The notes under the pieces are model-generated. The model was not told the DNA's origin. It made no database searches and was given only the letters and a program-made list of their open reading frames with translations. A stretch of 64,000 nucleotides of DNA from a virus. Each line of letters begins with the position of its first letter. Position 1 is the first letter of the stretch. The DNA is taken from the IMG/VR virus record IMGVR_UViG_3300042261_000868, positions 16,665 to 80,664 of that record; one strand, written 5' to 3'. Position numbers and translations under genes: made by a program. Shown here in pieces: positions 16,555 to 27,768 of this stretch.

Positions 16555-19500
16555 ATGGCATTTAACGCAGATTTTACTATTGATAATGATGGTATCCACG
16601 CCAACGAAAAGATTTATTTTAAAAACACATCAACAAGTGGGTTTTTGATAGACAGTGATTTCTTGGAGATTGATGGGGATGTTACAAAAGCAGATTTAGA
16701 CCTATCTAATTATATAGTAAGTAGTATTAGTAAATTACAATGGTCATTCACTGATGGTAACTTTTTTAATACTGACGATGTTATCCATAGATTTAAAGAA
16801 TCTAAAACTGAGAGAGTCACTCTAAAGATTTGGTCAGAGGCTTTCGTTTATCAAGGAACCACCTTTTACTTCACACATAACATAACTAAAGATGTAGATG
16901 TTCAGTCTAGATTCTATAAGTTTATAAAGGATCATTATCCAATCTACGACGACATTACATCAAACGAACTTGATGATTTAATGAAGTCGGCTGGTAAGTT
17001 TTTTGATAGAATGCATACCGATATTGGTGGATTAACTTCTCTAATAGATATTCATAGAATAGACCCAGAGTATCTTGAATATTGGGCACTTACTTTAGGA
17101 CACACAGAGTATGCAAAGAAGGTTGGATATCAACTTAAAACAAATGATTTTGACAACTATGATATCTTTGATAAAATTAAATATAATACAGCAACGAGTA
17201 AAGAGATAGATACATTAAGAAACTTTTTACTCTTTAGTGCTGATTTGTTTAGAAATAAGGGAACCCCCGATAATATTATTAAGTTCCTTAAGTTCTTTGG
17301 TGTTGATGCTAAAATCAAAGACCTATGGACACAATCTTGGACAGCTATTCTCAGACCATCTATCGTTGAAACATTTAGTGGTTATACAGACTTTGACGAT
17401 AACCAATTAAAATTAAAATGGGATAACATAAAGGTTGCCGATTTTGATAACTCAAAGAGTCACTTCATAAAGAACTTTAGTTCTATAATTCTTGATAGTT
17501 ACCATATCGTTGAGGAGATTGAGAATCCTTATGATGAAGTAGCAACTGTTGCTGTGTCTGGTGATAAACTTGGTTGGAAGGAATTTGAATTAACCACTAA
17601 TTACGGTTTAACTGCCTCTCCATCTATAATCTCGCATATCTTTAAAATAAACGGAAGCCCAGTATTAGACTCAGAAACCGATGACTTCACTCTTTATACA
17701 GATGTGGTTCCAAACAACCCAACCAGATTTGACTCAGAGAAGTATTCGGTATTACAAATTGATCCAACAGTAATAGCTGACGGAGATAGATTTAGCATAC
17801 TTTACGATTTACCATACGATGGTAAGAAAGACTGTATCGTTACCACAACAACTGAAAAGGTTAAAGATTTTGACTTAAAGGTTTCTTTTAGGACAAAACA
17901 AGAGAACACAAGGACCAATCTCTACAGGGCACCAGACAATGAAATATTCGTTTCATTTAGAGGAACAAAGAGTTCAATAGACAACAATTCAGATTATAAT
18001 AACTTCTATAAATTCTCTATTAACACAGATAGATCAACATTCTCCCTTTCAAAAATCATCTTAAGCGAAAGCATAAACGACTACTTGACTCAACACATTA
18101 GTCTTAGTTATAATAACGACGAAGTTTATGAGCCAATTATAATCTATCCAGAAACATCTTCTATCTCAGCCAGTGAGGTATTTGTATTTGATCGTGAAAA
18201 AGAATATGAGCTTCTTTTAATGGTCAATGGTTCTTCACTTTCAAGTTATGTTAGAGAAAAGAGAAACGAAAATGAAGTTAAAGCTGATATAAGCAACTTC
18301 AAAGGAAACAATAACATTTATGGTGTTACAGAAATTGAATGGACACCGCTCATTGAGAACTTCTCTTTTGATGTTCTTCCAAAAAAAGTAAAGACGGTTG
18401 ATGCTTATGGTAACGAGATGTATGCCGAGACATACAAAGTAATTAACGAGGCTGGATATTATGGATTTGGTGTTAAAGACGGTATAGTTGAATATACCAG
18501 AATTGAACTAAATAACCTTGACCCAGATACTCGTTTATATAACGAAGTTGAAAAGGAATTGGAATTAAAACCAAAACATCTTGAAAGAATACCATCCTAT
18601 GAAACCAGAATGGATAACTACGAGAATACAAAAAAGGACTTCTTAAAGGTTGTTTCAGAAGACTTTAAGACAAACTCCACATATGATGTATCAAAAGAGG
18701 AATCCAAATCCCTTGATATCTTATTCGTAGACAAGGCATCTGTTCCTCAAACATTAGGAACAAGACTTACTGTTAACTTCAACCAAAATTGGATTAATAG
18801 CAATTTCACAAGTGACGAAGATTTAATTAATAAAATAATTATTCCAATTGGTAGCCAAAGAAACTGGTTTATACCAGAACAAAGAGTCTTAAGTAGTTCA
18901 AACTACGAAAGTTACAACACAACAAGTGGAGCACCTGGCTTCTTCTCTGCTGATTTCTCCCCAATGCTTGGTGAATATTCCCTTGAGCCACTTGATAGTT
19001 TCTCGTCAGTGTCAAGAGCAAACATTGATACATATACACTCAACTTTAATAGCAGACTACAGCAATATATTGATTATAGGTCCGATGGGTTTACCCTTGA
19101 TGGTGTTTGGGAAGAGGTATATCCTTATTCAAATGTTTTTGAGTCTATTTCCAAAGATATTGTTTTAGATGACTCGTCCATATATGTGAATAAAATGTTC
19201 GTACCTATTACGGTTGACATTGCAGAGGGTACAAGAATATTGGGAGTCAAGTTCAAGAACTGCGATAACATAAAGTCCCTCATAAGCAGATATGGTACAG
19301 AGTTCAATAAAGAAGTCCAATTGTGGGGTAGCTTTACCTTCCATGTGCCTTGCAATACTACTCTTTATAAGCCATCTTCTTACCCATTAGAAGAATCCAA
19401 TAAGTTCCCTGGTCACTATATGATGACCATTTTCGTACCGCTTGGTATATTAAACGAAGCTGTTTTGAATTATAGTTTAGGTAGAGAGTTCACCCAACAG

Positions 19501-21912
19501 AGCGATAACTATCCTTCTGTGATTGATTTAAATGGTATTTTTGCTAAACTTGTCCCAGAGAAGCTAACTGTATCATCTAGTAGTGCTACCGTAATTGTAC
19601 CAAACCCCTATGAGAGTGCAGAAAAGGGTCTTATGGTGAAATATTTCGTTTCTGGAAAGATGGACTTATTAACCAAAATAACAAAACCAATTTCTTCCTC
19701 AAGCGAAAAAAGAAATTATGTCTTCACCCTAGACCAACAACCAAGAGAGTTCCTTGACAGTCTTTCATCATCTGAAAGTGATTTCAACTGGTGGGCACCA
19801 ACCGAAGTTTGGAGAAGAAGAGACTTTGAGATTCAGCAAGTAGATTTAGAAGAGGACATCGCTTCTGGTATTAATTTCGCTGATAAGTCAATGGATGAAA
19901 ACAACAACTCTAAGTTGTTCTTTGGTAAAGAAATCCCAACCAGTAACCCAAATGTTAAGAGTTTAAGCATCAAGTTAACCGATGGTGTTATAACCCCAGG
20001 TACTATGTATTATGCCAGAGTGAAGCTTAACATTACTTATTCTGGTGTGAGTTCCCAAAATCTAGATAGTTTGACAGAATCAGAAAAGAACAACATTAAG
20101 ATTAACGGACAGAAATACACAGATGATCTAAAACTTGCTGCTGTTAAAGTATGCAAAGAAATGATAGTTCCTATTGCTTGGTATGGGCAAGACGAGTTAA
20201 CGATATCAAACCCAAACTATGATAAGTGTTCAACCAATCCAGCAGTTTCCGCTACCTTTGTATTAAGCGATACCCTTGAATATGCTAACTTCATTGAGAG
20301 AAGTTTCAAAGGAAACGAAACCATTACTTTTGCTCCTATGGGTCTAATGACAGAGGCGATCAATCAGAAACCAATTTCCAACATTAATATCCTTTTAAAC
20401 AACGAAGATTTGGCTAAATTTGTTTCTGAATCCGAATGGAATCACAATAGTTGGAATAAGTTCTTTATTGAACATTTGGAAATTTCGGAAATTATTGAAG
20501 AGGTTCAACCAGAAAATTTCAAGTTATTTGATAAGTATATAATCCTTGCTCAAAGTAAAATAAACATTGGTGCTAACCTTGAGTTCTCTTATAACTCAGC
20601 AGAACTTGATTGGGATGTTTTAAAGAACTTCAGTTACTTTATAAACAACCATGTTAACGAGGATTTGATTTTTGACATACCATACGACTTAATAGACATC
20701 AACGATTGGAATAAGAATATTAAAGAGGTACTCTTAAACAGATATGTCATTGATAATTCCCTCTACACCATTGGTGATAGCACAATCACGGTTGGAACCA
20801 GTGACTTGTTAGAAAACCTCGTTGGGGGTATTCTAACTGCCAGATATAACTTTGATTTTTACTTTGATAAAGAAAGAAAATACAAAACAGTTGAAGATGA
20901 CTTCAATATAACCCGCCAAATTAAATGGATTCCATATGAGTCTAACTCAACCGAGATTTATGAGAACATGAAGAGAATACCATCTGATAACTTACTTCTT
21001 GGATTACCAGCAAATAATAGCACAAGTAGCCATGACATTATTGTTAAAGACAATGTTTATGCCTTCAGATCACTTAATAAGAACTCATTGTATCCATTTG
21101 AAGGAAGACAGAGTGGAACGAGAGTTAATAATCGTTCAGTTAACATAACTCAAAACGAACCAAATGCTCGTCGTATCTTTATGATAGATAACGATAATTT
21201 CATATTTGACATACAAGCAGATGTGTATTTTGATGCAAAACTTAATGACATTAAAAACTATAGAGGTAAGAAGTTTGAAATGATTCTCAAAGCAAGCGAA
21301 ACATTTGATACAGATTTAGGAAAAAATATCCTCAATAACTACTACTTTGCTGGTATTGGTTCATATGACTTTGATGTTGCTATGGGTGTTTCGCAATATA
21401 ACAAAGATACAAAAAAGAATGAAAGTTCCTTCGTAGCTGGTTTTGGTGACTATAACACTAAAAACATCAAATCAAATGTCTGGTATAGGCTAAGATGTAT
21501 CGTTACTAACGATTACATTAGAGTTCTTTTTAACGAAAAAGATGAATCAGAGAGACTTGTTATGAACTACTTTATTAACAAAGATTACCAGACAGATACC
21601 GCAAGGTATTTGTCGGGAGACTTTGAAGAATTAGTTTATAATGTTACTGGTCTTGATAAACTCAACATTGTATATCCAGAGAAGGCAGGAGAAAACACCA
21701 ATAATAAGTTCGTTAGAAGATATATTAATAATGAGCTTATTCCAACAGTTAGACCAACTGGCTCGCTTTGTGGGTTTAGAATTTATAATGAATATACCTA
21801 TATGACGAATGTTCAATATAAGTATCTTTCTGAGGATGGTTATCAAGTCGGTAATGCATTTGATGTTAGTAACTTAAGTGATATGATTTCGGACATAAAT
21901 AAGAAATATTGA
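16555..21912 (+). CDS. Large baseplate wedge protein, gp7 / P2 gpI-like
   Basis: 1785 residues. Residues about 120-260 contain FYKFIKDHYPIYDD, MHTDIGGL, IDPEYLEYWALTLG and LRNKGTPDN-style sequence (DLFRNKGTPDNIIKFLKFFG), the helical Tail_P2_I pattern that links wedge to fibre. The rest is a long chain of beta-rich domains without motifs I can name. Position directly after the gp6-like gene agrees with T4 gp7. The product probably carries fibre attachment points at the baseplate edge. Start ATG 16555, 7 bases after the upstream stop. Confidence 0.75.
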   Translation: MAFNADFTIDNDGIHANEKIYFKNTSTSGFLIDSDFLEIDGDVTKADLDLSNYIVSSISKLQWSFTDGNFFNTDDVIHRFKESKTERVTLKIWSEAFVYQGTTFYFTHNITKDVDVQSRFYKFIKDHYPIYDDITSNELDDLMKSAGKFFDRMHTDIGGLTSLIDIHRIDPEYLEYWALTLGHTEYAKKVGYQLKTNDFDNYDIFDKIKYNTATSKEIDTLRNFLLFSADLFRNKGTPDNIIKFLKFFGVDAKIKDLWTQSWTAILRPSIVETFSGYTDFDDNQLKLKWDNIKVADFDNSKSHFIKNFSSIILDSYHIVEEIENPYDEVATVAVSGDKLGWKEFELTTNYGLTASPSIISHIFKINGSPVLDSETDDFTLYTDVVPNNPTRFDSEKYSVLQIDPTVIADGDRFSILYDLPYDGKKDCIVTTTTEKVKDFDLKVSFRTKQENTRTNLYRAPDNEIFVSFRGTKSSIDNNSDYNNFYKFSINTDRSTFSLSKIILSESINDYLTQHISLSYNNDEVYEPIIIYPETSSISASEVFVFDREKEYELLLMVNGSSLSSYVREKRNENEVKADISNFKGNNNIYGVTEIEWTPLIENFSFDVLPKKVKTVDAYGNEMYAETYKVINEAGYYGFGVKDGIVEYTRIELNNLDPDTRLYNEVEKELELKPKHLERIPSYETRMDNYENTKKDFLKVVSEDFKTNSTYDVSKEESKSLDILFVDKASVPQTLGTRLTVNFNQNWINSNFTSDEDLINKIIIPIGSQRNWFIPEQRVLSSSNYESYNTTSGAPGFFSADFSPMLGEYSLEPLDSFSSVSRANIDTYTLNFNSRLQQYIDYRSDGFTLDGVWEEVYPYSNVFESISKDIVLDDSSIYVNKMFVPITVDIAEGTRILGVKFKNCDNIKSLISRYGTEFNKEVQLWGSFTFHVPCNTTLYKPSSYPLEESNKFPGHYMMTIFVPLGILNEAVLNYSLGREFTQQSDNYPSVIDLNGIFAKLVPEKLTVSSSSATVIVPNPYESAEKGLMVKYFVSGKMDLLTKITKPISSSSEKRNYVFTLDQQPREFLDSLSSSESDFNWWAPTEVWRRRDFEIQQVDLEEDIASGINFADKSMDENNNSKLFFGKEIPTSNPNVKSLSIKLTDGVITPGTMYYARVKLNITYSGVSSQNLDSLTESEKNNIKINGQKYTDDLKLAAVKVCKEMIVPIAWYGQDELTISNPNYDKCSTNPAVSATFVLSDTLEYANFIERSFKGNETITFAPMGLMTEAINQKPISNINILLNNEDLAKFVSESEWNHNSWNKFFIEHLEISEIIEEVQPENFKLFDKYIILAQSKINIGANLEFSYNSAELDWDVLKNFSYFINNHVNEDLIFDIPYDLIDINDWNKNIKEVLLNRYVIDNSLYTIGDSTITVGTSDLLENLVGGILTARYNFDFYFDKERKYKTVEDDFNITRQIKWIPYESNSTEIYENMKRIPSDNLLLGLPANNSTSSHDIIVKDNVYAFRSLNKNSLYPFEGRQSGTRVNNRSVNITQNEPNARRIFMIDNDNFIFDIQADVYFDAKLNDIKNYRGKKFEMILKASETFDTDLGKNILNNYYFAGIGSYDFDVAMGVSQYNKDTKKNESSFVAGFGDYNTKNIKSNVWYRLRCIVTNDYIRVLFNEKDESERLVMNYFINKDYQTDTARYLSGDFEELVYNVTGLDKLNIVYPEKAGENTNNKFVRRYINNELIPTVRPTGSLCGFRIYNEYTYMTNVQYKYLSEDGYQVGNAFDVSNLSDMISDINKKY

Positions 21913-21919
21913 GGGATAC

Positions 21920-22396
21920 ATGTCATCCAGTTCCATAAGCGATTCTAGTCTTTTTGATGAGTTTCCAGAATTAACCTATTTTGGTAAGACTCTTAATGGG
22001 ACGAATGTTCTTGTATACAACAATTCATTGTTCTACAAGAAGCAAGGACAGAATATCATCAAGTATTGTGATAATGTTCGTAAAGTAGAGGTTCATAATA
22101 ATCAAATAATCCTTCTTTATAACCAAAATAATTGGACCGAATCTTTAGATTTGGTTGTTTTAAAAGAAAATTTTTCAGATACTAAAAAAGTATTCGTAAA
22201 AGATAAAGCTTTTGATGTGGACGATATTAATAATTATTTAAAATACAGCAACCGAACTATTAAGGACTTCTATGTTACTGGGGGTGAATTATTCGTTGTA
22301 TTCCAAAATCTAGTTGGAGATGTTAGTTCGTCTAGTATATCTCTCAGTTCCTTCTCAAGCGATTCAGATTCAGAGAGTAGCTCCAGTTCATTGTAA
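21920..22396 (+). CDS. Hypothetical Ser-tailed tail protein
   Basis: 158 residues with Ser-rich segments at both ends (MSSSSISDSS at the start; SSSSISLSSFSSDSDSESS near the end) around a beta-rich core. GAGGGA lies before ATG 21920. Ser-rich ends recur in the adhesin encoded at 39885-42920, suggesting a flexible linker role in the tail tip. Family unknown. Confidence 0.55.
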   Translation: MSSSSISDSSLFDEFPELTYFGKTLNGTNVLVYNNSLFYKKQGQNIIKYCDNVRKVEVHNNQIILLYNQNNWTESLDLVVLKENFSDTKKVFVKDKAFDVDDINNYLKYSNRTIKDFYVTGGELFVVFQNLVGDVSSSSISLSSFSSDSDSESSSSSL

Positions 22397-22423
22397 ATCT
22401 TGAAAATTATATCTTATTAAAAG

Positions 22424-22431
22424 TATAAATA
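22424..22431 (+). promoter_or_regulatory. T4-like late promoter octamer (overlapping unit with TATAAT)
   Basis: Perfect TATAAATA 23 bases before ATG 22455. A TATAAT at 22435-22440 lies just after it, so either a late or a host-like start is possible. Confidence 0.55.
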
Positions 22432-22454
22432 GGGTATAATGAGACAAGATATTT

Positions 22455-25400
22455 ATGATAACTTATAGACCATCAATTGGTAATAATGAAACAAAAGTAG
22501 GCGTCACAAGTGACGGCAAATTCTTCGGTAAATCTACTGGAGGCAAGGTTCTTTTGAACCTCAGAACAAACGATGAGCCAAAGTCCACCTACTATAAAAA
22601 CAACTACACCGATTTATCAAATGACTCTTCTTGGTTTTTTAAATCAATAACCGACACTGATTTCTTGGGTGGATCAATAACCTATAGAGCAATCTATATT
22701 GGTGCCAACGAGAGATATGAAGAAAACGAAATCCTAGGCACTATTTCAACTTCGGTAACTAATGACGATGGTGATCCTTTATTAGTAAATTCGGTCACTA
22801 CAAGCCTCTGGGTGGAGGGTTTCTACACCGAGCTAACTAGTGATGGATCTTTAAGCCTTCAAGACGAGAATGACAGATATGACCAATTGGTTGCCGCTGG
22901 TGCCACATGGTCTAATAGTATTACATATACCAATACCCTTTTGCCTGGTCAATTTATTAAGGTTTGGGTTAAGACTGTTGTAACCGATAATGCTAGTATA
23001 ACAGATATAAACGATTTCAACTATTTGATTACCGTAGGTGACTTGACCTTTACTGTTAGAAAAACTCCAAGTCGCTTATCGTATAGTAGGTTATTCAAAG
23101 CCAAACTCAATGCCGAAACAATAACCCTTAAAGAAGCAATGTCAGCCGAATTTGGCACTACTAACTACGATGGTGTCTTTAAGGTAATTAAAAAAGATGA
23201 CTTTGTAAATCTCTTTTATATAACAAATTGCGAACAGGGTGATTTAGAAGACTATGATTCAAGTGTCAATGAATTAAGATTATTGGTTACAAAAACTGGC
23301 GATAATCTTGGTGAATATAAGTATATTGATGTTCCGTTAACCCCTCTCTTTAACAATTCAGAGATTTTAACTGATACCAATTACCAACAGTATCTTAAGG
23401 TAATGACTTGCGATCTTCCAATTACCATTCAAGCAACCGATTCTAATGGTGGAGTTACGACCAATGAACATGACGATATTAGCTTATCCGTTTCAACATC
23501 TGGTGATGGGGTGTATGTAACCAACATAGCCGAGAAATTGCCAGGCAGAAAGTTCATTGTAGATGTCTTCGTTTCTAGAAAAGAAGATATAAACTATGCC
23601 CATGTATTTTATGCTGAATTGCATACTGATTACACCACACGAGACATTCTTAACTATCAGCATATCTTTTACAAGTGGGTCTTTAAAGTCGCTACGATTG
23701 ATTTAAACCATATTAACAATAAACTATTTGACAGAGTAGAATATGGCTATTCAAATAAACATACTTCATTCATAACGGAGTGGTATGATGTGGTAATAAA
23801 GAGTTACTTTTATCCTACAAATATAATATTACAAGATGATTTGTTTACTGCGGTTGGGTTTGAAACAGAGGATTGCTACTTTAAAAACTATAAAGGTAAA
23901 CTCCTCTTCATTTGGGAAAAAGATTTAATTTTAAGAGACTTTAAGGTTCAAGAAAGTCACTTCCCAAGAAACGATTATAGTGACTTTAGAACTATAGAGA
24001 ATCTTACTCAAAAGCCAACCCTTTTGAAATTTGGTAATTTAGCACAAGTAGCACCAACAACAGATATTGAACGTGCTTTTATATCTGGTAGTTATAATTA
24101 TATTAATATGGGTCCACCTCATATTAAATCAGTAAATCACGGTGCTTCTTCCGTGTTCTATGATTTGGACAACTCAAAGATAAACGAATATAACACGACT
24201 TGGGCATTCAATATTAGTAGCGAGAACATCGCCGCTTCTGGAAGTAATGTCTCTCTTATGGTCTATGATTTGTTTGACCCTCGCTCAATGCATGCGGTAT
24301 ATGCCAGTGATTATACAAACATATCTGGCGGAGCAATCGTTGCTGTTTCTGGAAGTAACTTTATAGATGAAAATATCTCTATTTTCTCAATTAATTGCCA
24401 AGATGATATAACAGAAAAGGCACTTGAAGTTACTTATAATTTCAATACAGATGCTTGGGTAATCAACAGAAAAGATGCTGATTGTATTCCAATTACAGAG
24501 AGTATTAGTGGAGCAAGTCTTCCTTTATTAACTCCAGATCAACAGTCAGTCATAACTGTAGAATTATTCACACATGAGGTAAGTGGTGGAACAACAACTG
24601 AGTTCTTCCCAGGTGGATTTAGAATCAATAATGGTTGCATTAAAAGAACCATTATCAACTATCGTGTCTATGTAAACGGTAAGCTTTTGACCATTGGTGA
24701 TACGTGTTCATTAAATAATGTTAATATCTACCAAATAACACATAACCCTAACGGTGACTTTACTGGTAGTATTAGCTATTGGGACATTAGAGAACCAGTA
24801 GAAGATTTAGATACTTATGTCTCTGCTCTTCATAGGATTCATTTAAACATTGTTTGGGGACTTCTAGATATTGAGAAGCCAGTTAAGACCTCTGACCCAC
24901 GTTTCAACAACTTCAATGCTAGAAGAAAAGTCACCTTACAACACTTAACACCGTTTAAAGACACGATGATAGTTCCTTTGGTTCTTTATGGCAACTCATA
25001 TAGTGCTACTACCTATAATAACCAGACTCTAAACACAGAAGTAACCAGAAGTATCTTTGATTTCAATAAATTGAGTTTAAACAAGAAGTCATTTGGGTTC
25101 TTTATTGAGAAGACCTTTGTTCCAGTTGAGTTTAATGTGCAGCCATATGATTTTGACAATGATATTCTTGTTATTTGGTTAAGACTTGAGAATTGGCAAG
25201 GCGAGGCTATTCAAATGTTCTATTCTGATGCTATTTTAAATGTCAACGACCCACAAAACATCGTAAAAGACTATTATGGGTTCTGGAGAATGGATGACTT
25301 TATTAAAGAAAGCATCAACCGTTTCACCGACCAAAGGCTATTTAATGCTGGTGAAACTGTGCTAATGACCAAGAAAGATGAAAATGTTTATTTAACTTTA

Positions 25401-25619
25401 ATAAATAACATAGTAAGGTTTGGTGACTCTAAGTATTATAAGAGTAACTACTTTGATGTTGAATTTGATGATTTGGCTGTTACAAAAGACGAGATGCCTA
25501 AAATCCAAGAGTTCATCTCAGATAATGTTAAATTATTCAAACCTGGGTTTATGGAAATAAGAGATGTAAAGAGTCTCTATGATTACAAGTTAGAGACAAA
25601 CAATACAGGGGAGAATTAA
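22455..25619 (+). CDS. Large tail/adhesin protein with DUF2341-like C-terminal region
   Basis: 1054 residues, beta-rich. Near residues 815-965 it has RRKVTLQHLTPFKDTMIVPL, a central SFGFFIEKTFVPVEF, DILVIWLRLENWQGEAIQMF and YYGFWRMDD, matching the layout of DUF2341 domains (beta sandwich found in adhesins, ending in W-x-D). No signal peptide. It heads the adhesin section and is preceded by a late promoter. Likely a receptor-binding or fibre-connecting protein; binding target unknown. Confidence 0.6.
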   Translation: MITYRPSIGNNETKVGVTSDGKFFGKSTGGKVLLNLRTNDEPKSTYYKNNYTDLSNDSSWFFKSITDTDFLGGSITYRAIYIGANERYEENEILGTISTSVTNDDGDPLLVNSVTTSLWVEGFYTELTSDGSLSLQDENDRYDQLVAAGATWSNSITYTNTLLPGQFIKVWVKTVVTDNASITDINDFNYLITVGDLTFTVRKTPSRLSYSRLFKAKLNAETITLKEAMSAEFGTTNYDGVFKVIKKDDFVNLFYITNCEQGDLEDYDSSVNELRLLVTKTGDNLGEYKYIDVPLTPLFNNSEILTDTNYQQYLKVMTCDLPITIQATDSNGGVTTNEHDDISLSVSTSGDGVYVTNIAEKLPGRKFIVDVFVSRKEDINYAHVFYAELHTDYTTRDILNYQHIFYKWVFKVATIDLNHINNKLFDRVEYGYSNKHTSFITEWYDVVIKSYFYPTNIILQDDLFTAVGFETEDCYFKNYKGKLLFIWEKDLILRDFKVQESHFPRNDYSDFRTIENLTQKPTLLKFGNLAQVAPTTDIERAFISGSYNYINMGPPHIKSVNHGASSVFYDLDNSKINEYNTTWAFNISSENIAASGSNVSLMVYDLFDPRSMHAVYASDYTNISGGAIVAVSGSNFIDENISIFSINCQDDITEKALEVTYNFNTDAWVINRKDADCIPITESISGASLPLLTPDQQSVITVELFTHEVSGGTTTEFFPGGFRINNGCIKRTIINYRVYVNGKLLTIGDTCSLNNVNIYQITHNPNGDFTGSISYWDIREPVEDLDTYVSALHRIHLNIVWGLLDIEKPVKTSDPRFNNFNARRKVTLQHLTPFKDTMIVPLVLYGNSYSATTYNNQTLNTEVTRSIFDFNKLSLNKKSFGFFIEKTFVPVEFNVQPYDFDNDILVIWLRLENWQGEAIQMFYSDAILNVNDPQNIVKDYYGFWRMDDFIKESINRFTDQRLFNAGETVLMTKKDENVYLTLINNIVRFGDSKYYKSNYFDVEFDDLAVTKDEMPKIQEFISDNVKLFKPGFMEIRDVKSLYDYKLETNNTGEN

Positions 25620-25620
25620 T

Positions 25621-26418
25621 ATGTCAAGTGTCTTAGTTGATAACCAGAAGTTATCGGGTGGCCTCCTTGCCAATGCTGGAAACAATACCAATGCTTGGTA
25701 TACAAGATTAAGTAACGATGAGTTCCAAGTTAACGGTGCCTTTAATCCACTTGAAGGTGTCTTTGATTGGGTTTTAACCAAAACAACAAACACTCATTAT
25801 GTGAAATCCGATATAATTCGCTTTAAATCGCCCCGTCAGATCGTTCAAGTTACCTTTAAGTCAACATTTGCGGACGAAAACTACTATGTTTTCTTTACCT
25901 CTAATTCAAATGTTAACCTTTACTGGTCAAACAAGAAGAGAACTGGGTTCGTTATTAATTCAAGTGCCCCGTTTGAATCAGAAGTTACATGGTTAGCCAT
26001 CCACAAGTCCTTTGCTCAACTAACTGGGGTTAATAACCCAGGCACCATATACTCTGGAACTCGCTCCTTGGTCTATGACACCATTGACTGTAGTGAATTG
26101 GTTCCTAATTGCGGAGACAATGATCTCTGTATTGACCAAGAGCTTGATATAACCAAAGATTGCCATGCTAATCTCCAAGGCTGGTATGAAAATGAATATA
26201 TTATTAAACCAACAGCATATTCCGATAACCCAAACATCCCAATGAACTTTGATGATGGGCTGTTTTCTGTCCTCACAACAACTAATGTTAATATAAATAC
26301 ATATTGGCTTGAAAAAGCTAATGATAGGGCGAAAATTGGCACAAGTTTCCCCATTAAGTGTATAATAGATTATCTTTTTATAAAGAATGGTTACGATTGG
26401 TGGGATGAGTTGCCTTAA
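25621..26418 (+). CDS. Tail protein with H-type-lectin-like domain
   Basis: 265 residues. Residues about 70-125 read VQVTFKSTFADENYYVFF..VNLYWSNKKRTGFVI..VTWLAIH, the clearest copy of the lectin-like module shared with three other proteins here. The C-terminal half has several Cys (CSELVPNC, NDLCID, DCHAN) that may form a metal site or disulfides. It starts one base after the upstream stop, so it is co-translated. Probably part of the receptor-binding apparatus. Confidence 0.6.
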   Translation: MSSVLVDNQKLSGGLLANAGNNTNAWYTRLSNDEFQVNGAFNPLEGVFDWVLTKTTNTHYVKSDIIRFKSPRQIVQVTFKSTFADENYYVFFTSNSNVNLYWSNKKRTGFVINSSAPFESEVTWLAIHKSFAQLTGVNNPGTIYSGTRSLVYDTIDCSELVPNCGDNDLCIDQELDITKDCHANLQGWYENEYIIKPTAYSDNPNIPMNFDDGLFSVLTTTNVNINTYWLEKANDRAKIGTSFPIKCIIDYLFIKNGYDWWDELP

Positions 26419-26433
26419 GGAGCTATAAAGCAA

Positions 26434-27759
26434 ATGAATGACTTTAATAAAAATATTGACCTTTTAAATCCTACGTTATTTGTCAATGACACTAACTACA
26501 ATGCTCCTTTAAAGCAACTTCTTGAAAACGACGAATACATTCTAAAGTTTTTAAATGGAAACAGAATAGTTTTAAAAAGCTTCTTAGGCAACTTACTTGA
26601 CTACAACTCAACTGGAGAAAAGATTCTTTCTAACGGTGGGAGATTTAATACCTACAAGAAGTGTAACACCTGGAAGGCTTTAAAGAGTTTTGCAATTAAT
26701 AACGATGAAGACATAACCTTTGACGAAGCAAATGAGATGTTGGTTTATAAGGGATATTGCGATACGGCAACTTGTCTACCCGACTACAATGTAAACAGAG
26801 AGACTTGGATTGAGAGAGAAATCTATATCCCAGAGATGCTTAGAGGTCAACAGTTGTTGTTAGCCATAAAGGCTGCCAGCTTTGAGACTGATTCAAATTG
26901 GGATTTAGCAACAGCAGAAGCAATTTCCACCGCTTCTATTTCTGGTGGGTTTGAAACATTAGCAGTTGAGATCCTCAACGGTGAACAAACAGTTAGGGAA
27001 TTTAAAGTTGTTGGGCCATGGGACAATCATGCTGATTATGAACACCCATCAGCCGCCCCAGAAATGTTAACTGCCTCTGTTTCTTTTAGAGTTAAGCCAT
27101 CCACTAAGTCAATTAAGATAAAAATCTTTAGAACAGCCAATGTTGGATACCTACACATCAATAAAATTTTCTTGGGTGCTGTTACATTACCTTACGACAA
27201 CTCAATAGAATCATATGATTTAGATGGTATTGACATTAACAACTTCTATGACTTTGATAATGATGTTGCAAAAGTAACCGCAACAACAGTAGTTGGACAT
27301 AAAGTTGCTCGCTTAACCGATACTCCAAAGCAAAACGACTTACTTTTAATGTATCATATGTATGAGGAAATAAGGAAAAATTGGTCTTACAGAGCTATTC
27401 TTACGGGCACACCAGATTCTACATTGCCAGAACACGGTGTTATAAATTTGGATACAGCTAACAGGGTTTATACCATAACCCATCATCCAATTGAAATTGG
27501 CGAATCGCACCCATTAGTAACCCTAGTGGCACCAACAAGTGGTTCAACTCTTTATGTCCAATCTGTCTTTGATGTTCAAGCAAGTGACTTTAAGGTTGTT
27601 TTATCTGACTTCCCAGATAATAATAGCTATAAATTAAATTGGTTTATCCCAACAATTGAAACTGCCGATATAATAGATCAATGGACCGTTTCAGCCCCAG
27701 TTTCCGCTGCTGCCGCAACAATATACCCAGATATTTTTGATTACGAGAATGAATTTTAA
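26434..27759 (+). CDS. Tail structural protein, function unknown
   Basis: 441 residues, AGGAG before ATG 26434. The N-terminal ~70 residues are helical (PLKQLLENDEYILKFLNGN), then beta-rich with NRETWIEREIYIPEMLRGQQ, a carbohydrate-binding-like jelly-roll feel (VSFRVKPSTKSIKIKIFRT) but no diagnostic motif. The helical start may be a tail-attachment element. It lies in an adhesin run and is likely a virion component. Confidence 0.5.
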   Translation: MNDFNKNIDLLNPTLFVNDTNYNAPLKQLLENDEYILKFLNGNRIVLKSFLGNLLDYNSTGEKILSNGGRFNTYKKCNTWKALKSFAINNDEDITFDEANEMLVYKGYCDTATCLPDYNVNRETWIEREIYIPEMLRGQQLLLAIKAASFETDSNWDLATAEAISTASISGGFETLAVEILNGEQTVREFKVVGPWDNHADYEHPSAAPEMLTASVSFRVKPSTKSIKIKIFRTANVGYLHINKIFLGAVTLPYDNSIESYDLDGIDINNFYDFDNDVAKVTATTVVGHKVARLTDTPKQNDLLLMYHMYEEIRKNWSYRAILTGTPDSTLPEHGVINLDTANRVYTITHHPIEIGESHPLVTLVAPTSGSTLYVQSVFDVQASDFKVVLSDFPDNNSYKLNWFIPTIETADIIDQWTVSAPVSAAAATIYPDIFDYENEF

Positions 27760-27768
27760 GGTTAAACA

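Noticed and set aside
26292-26299. Perfect TATAAATA inside the gene at 25621
   Set aside because: It lies about 135 bases before the next start and in coding sequence; one such match is expected by chance in this AT-rich DNA.
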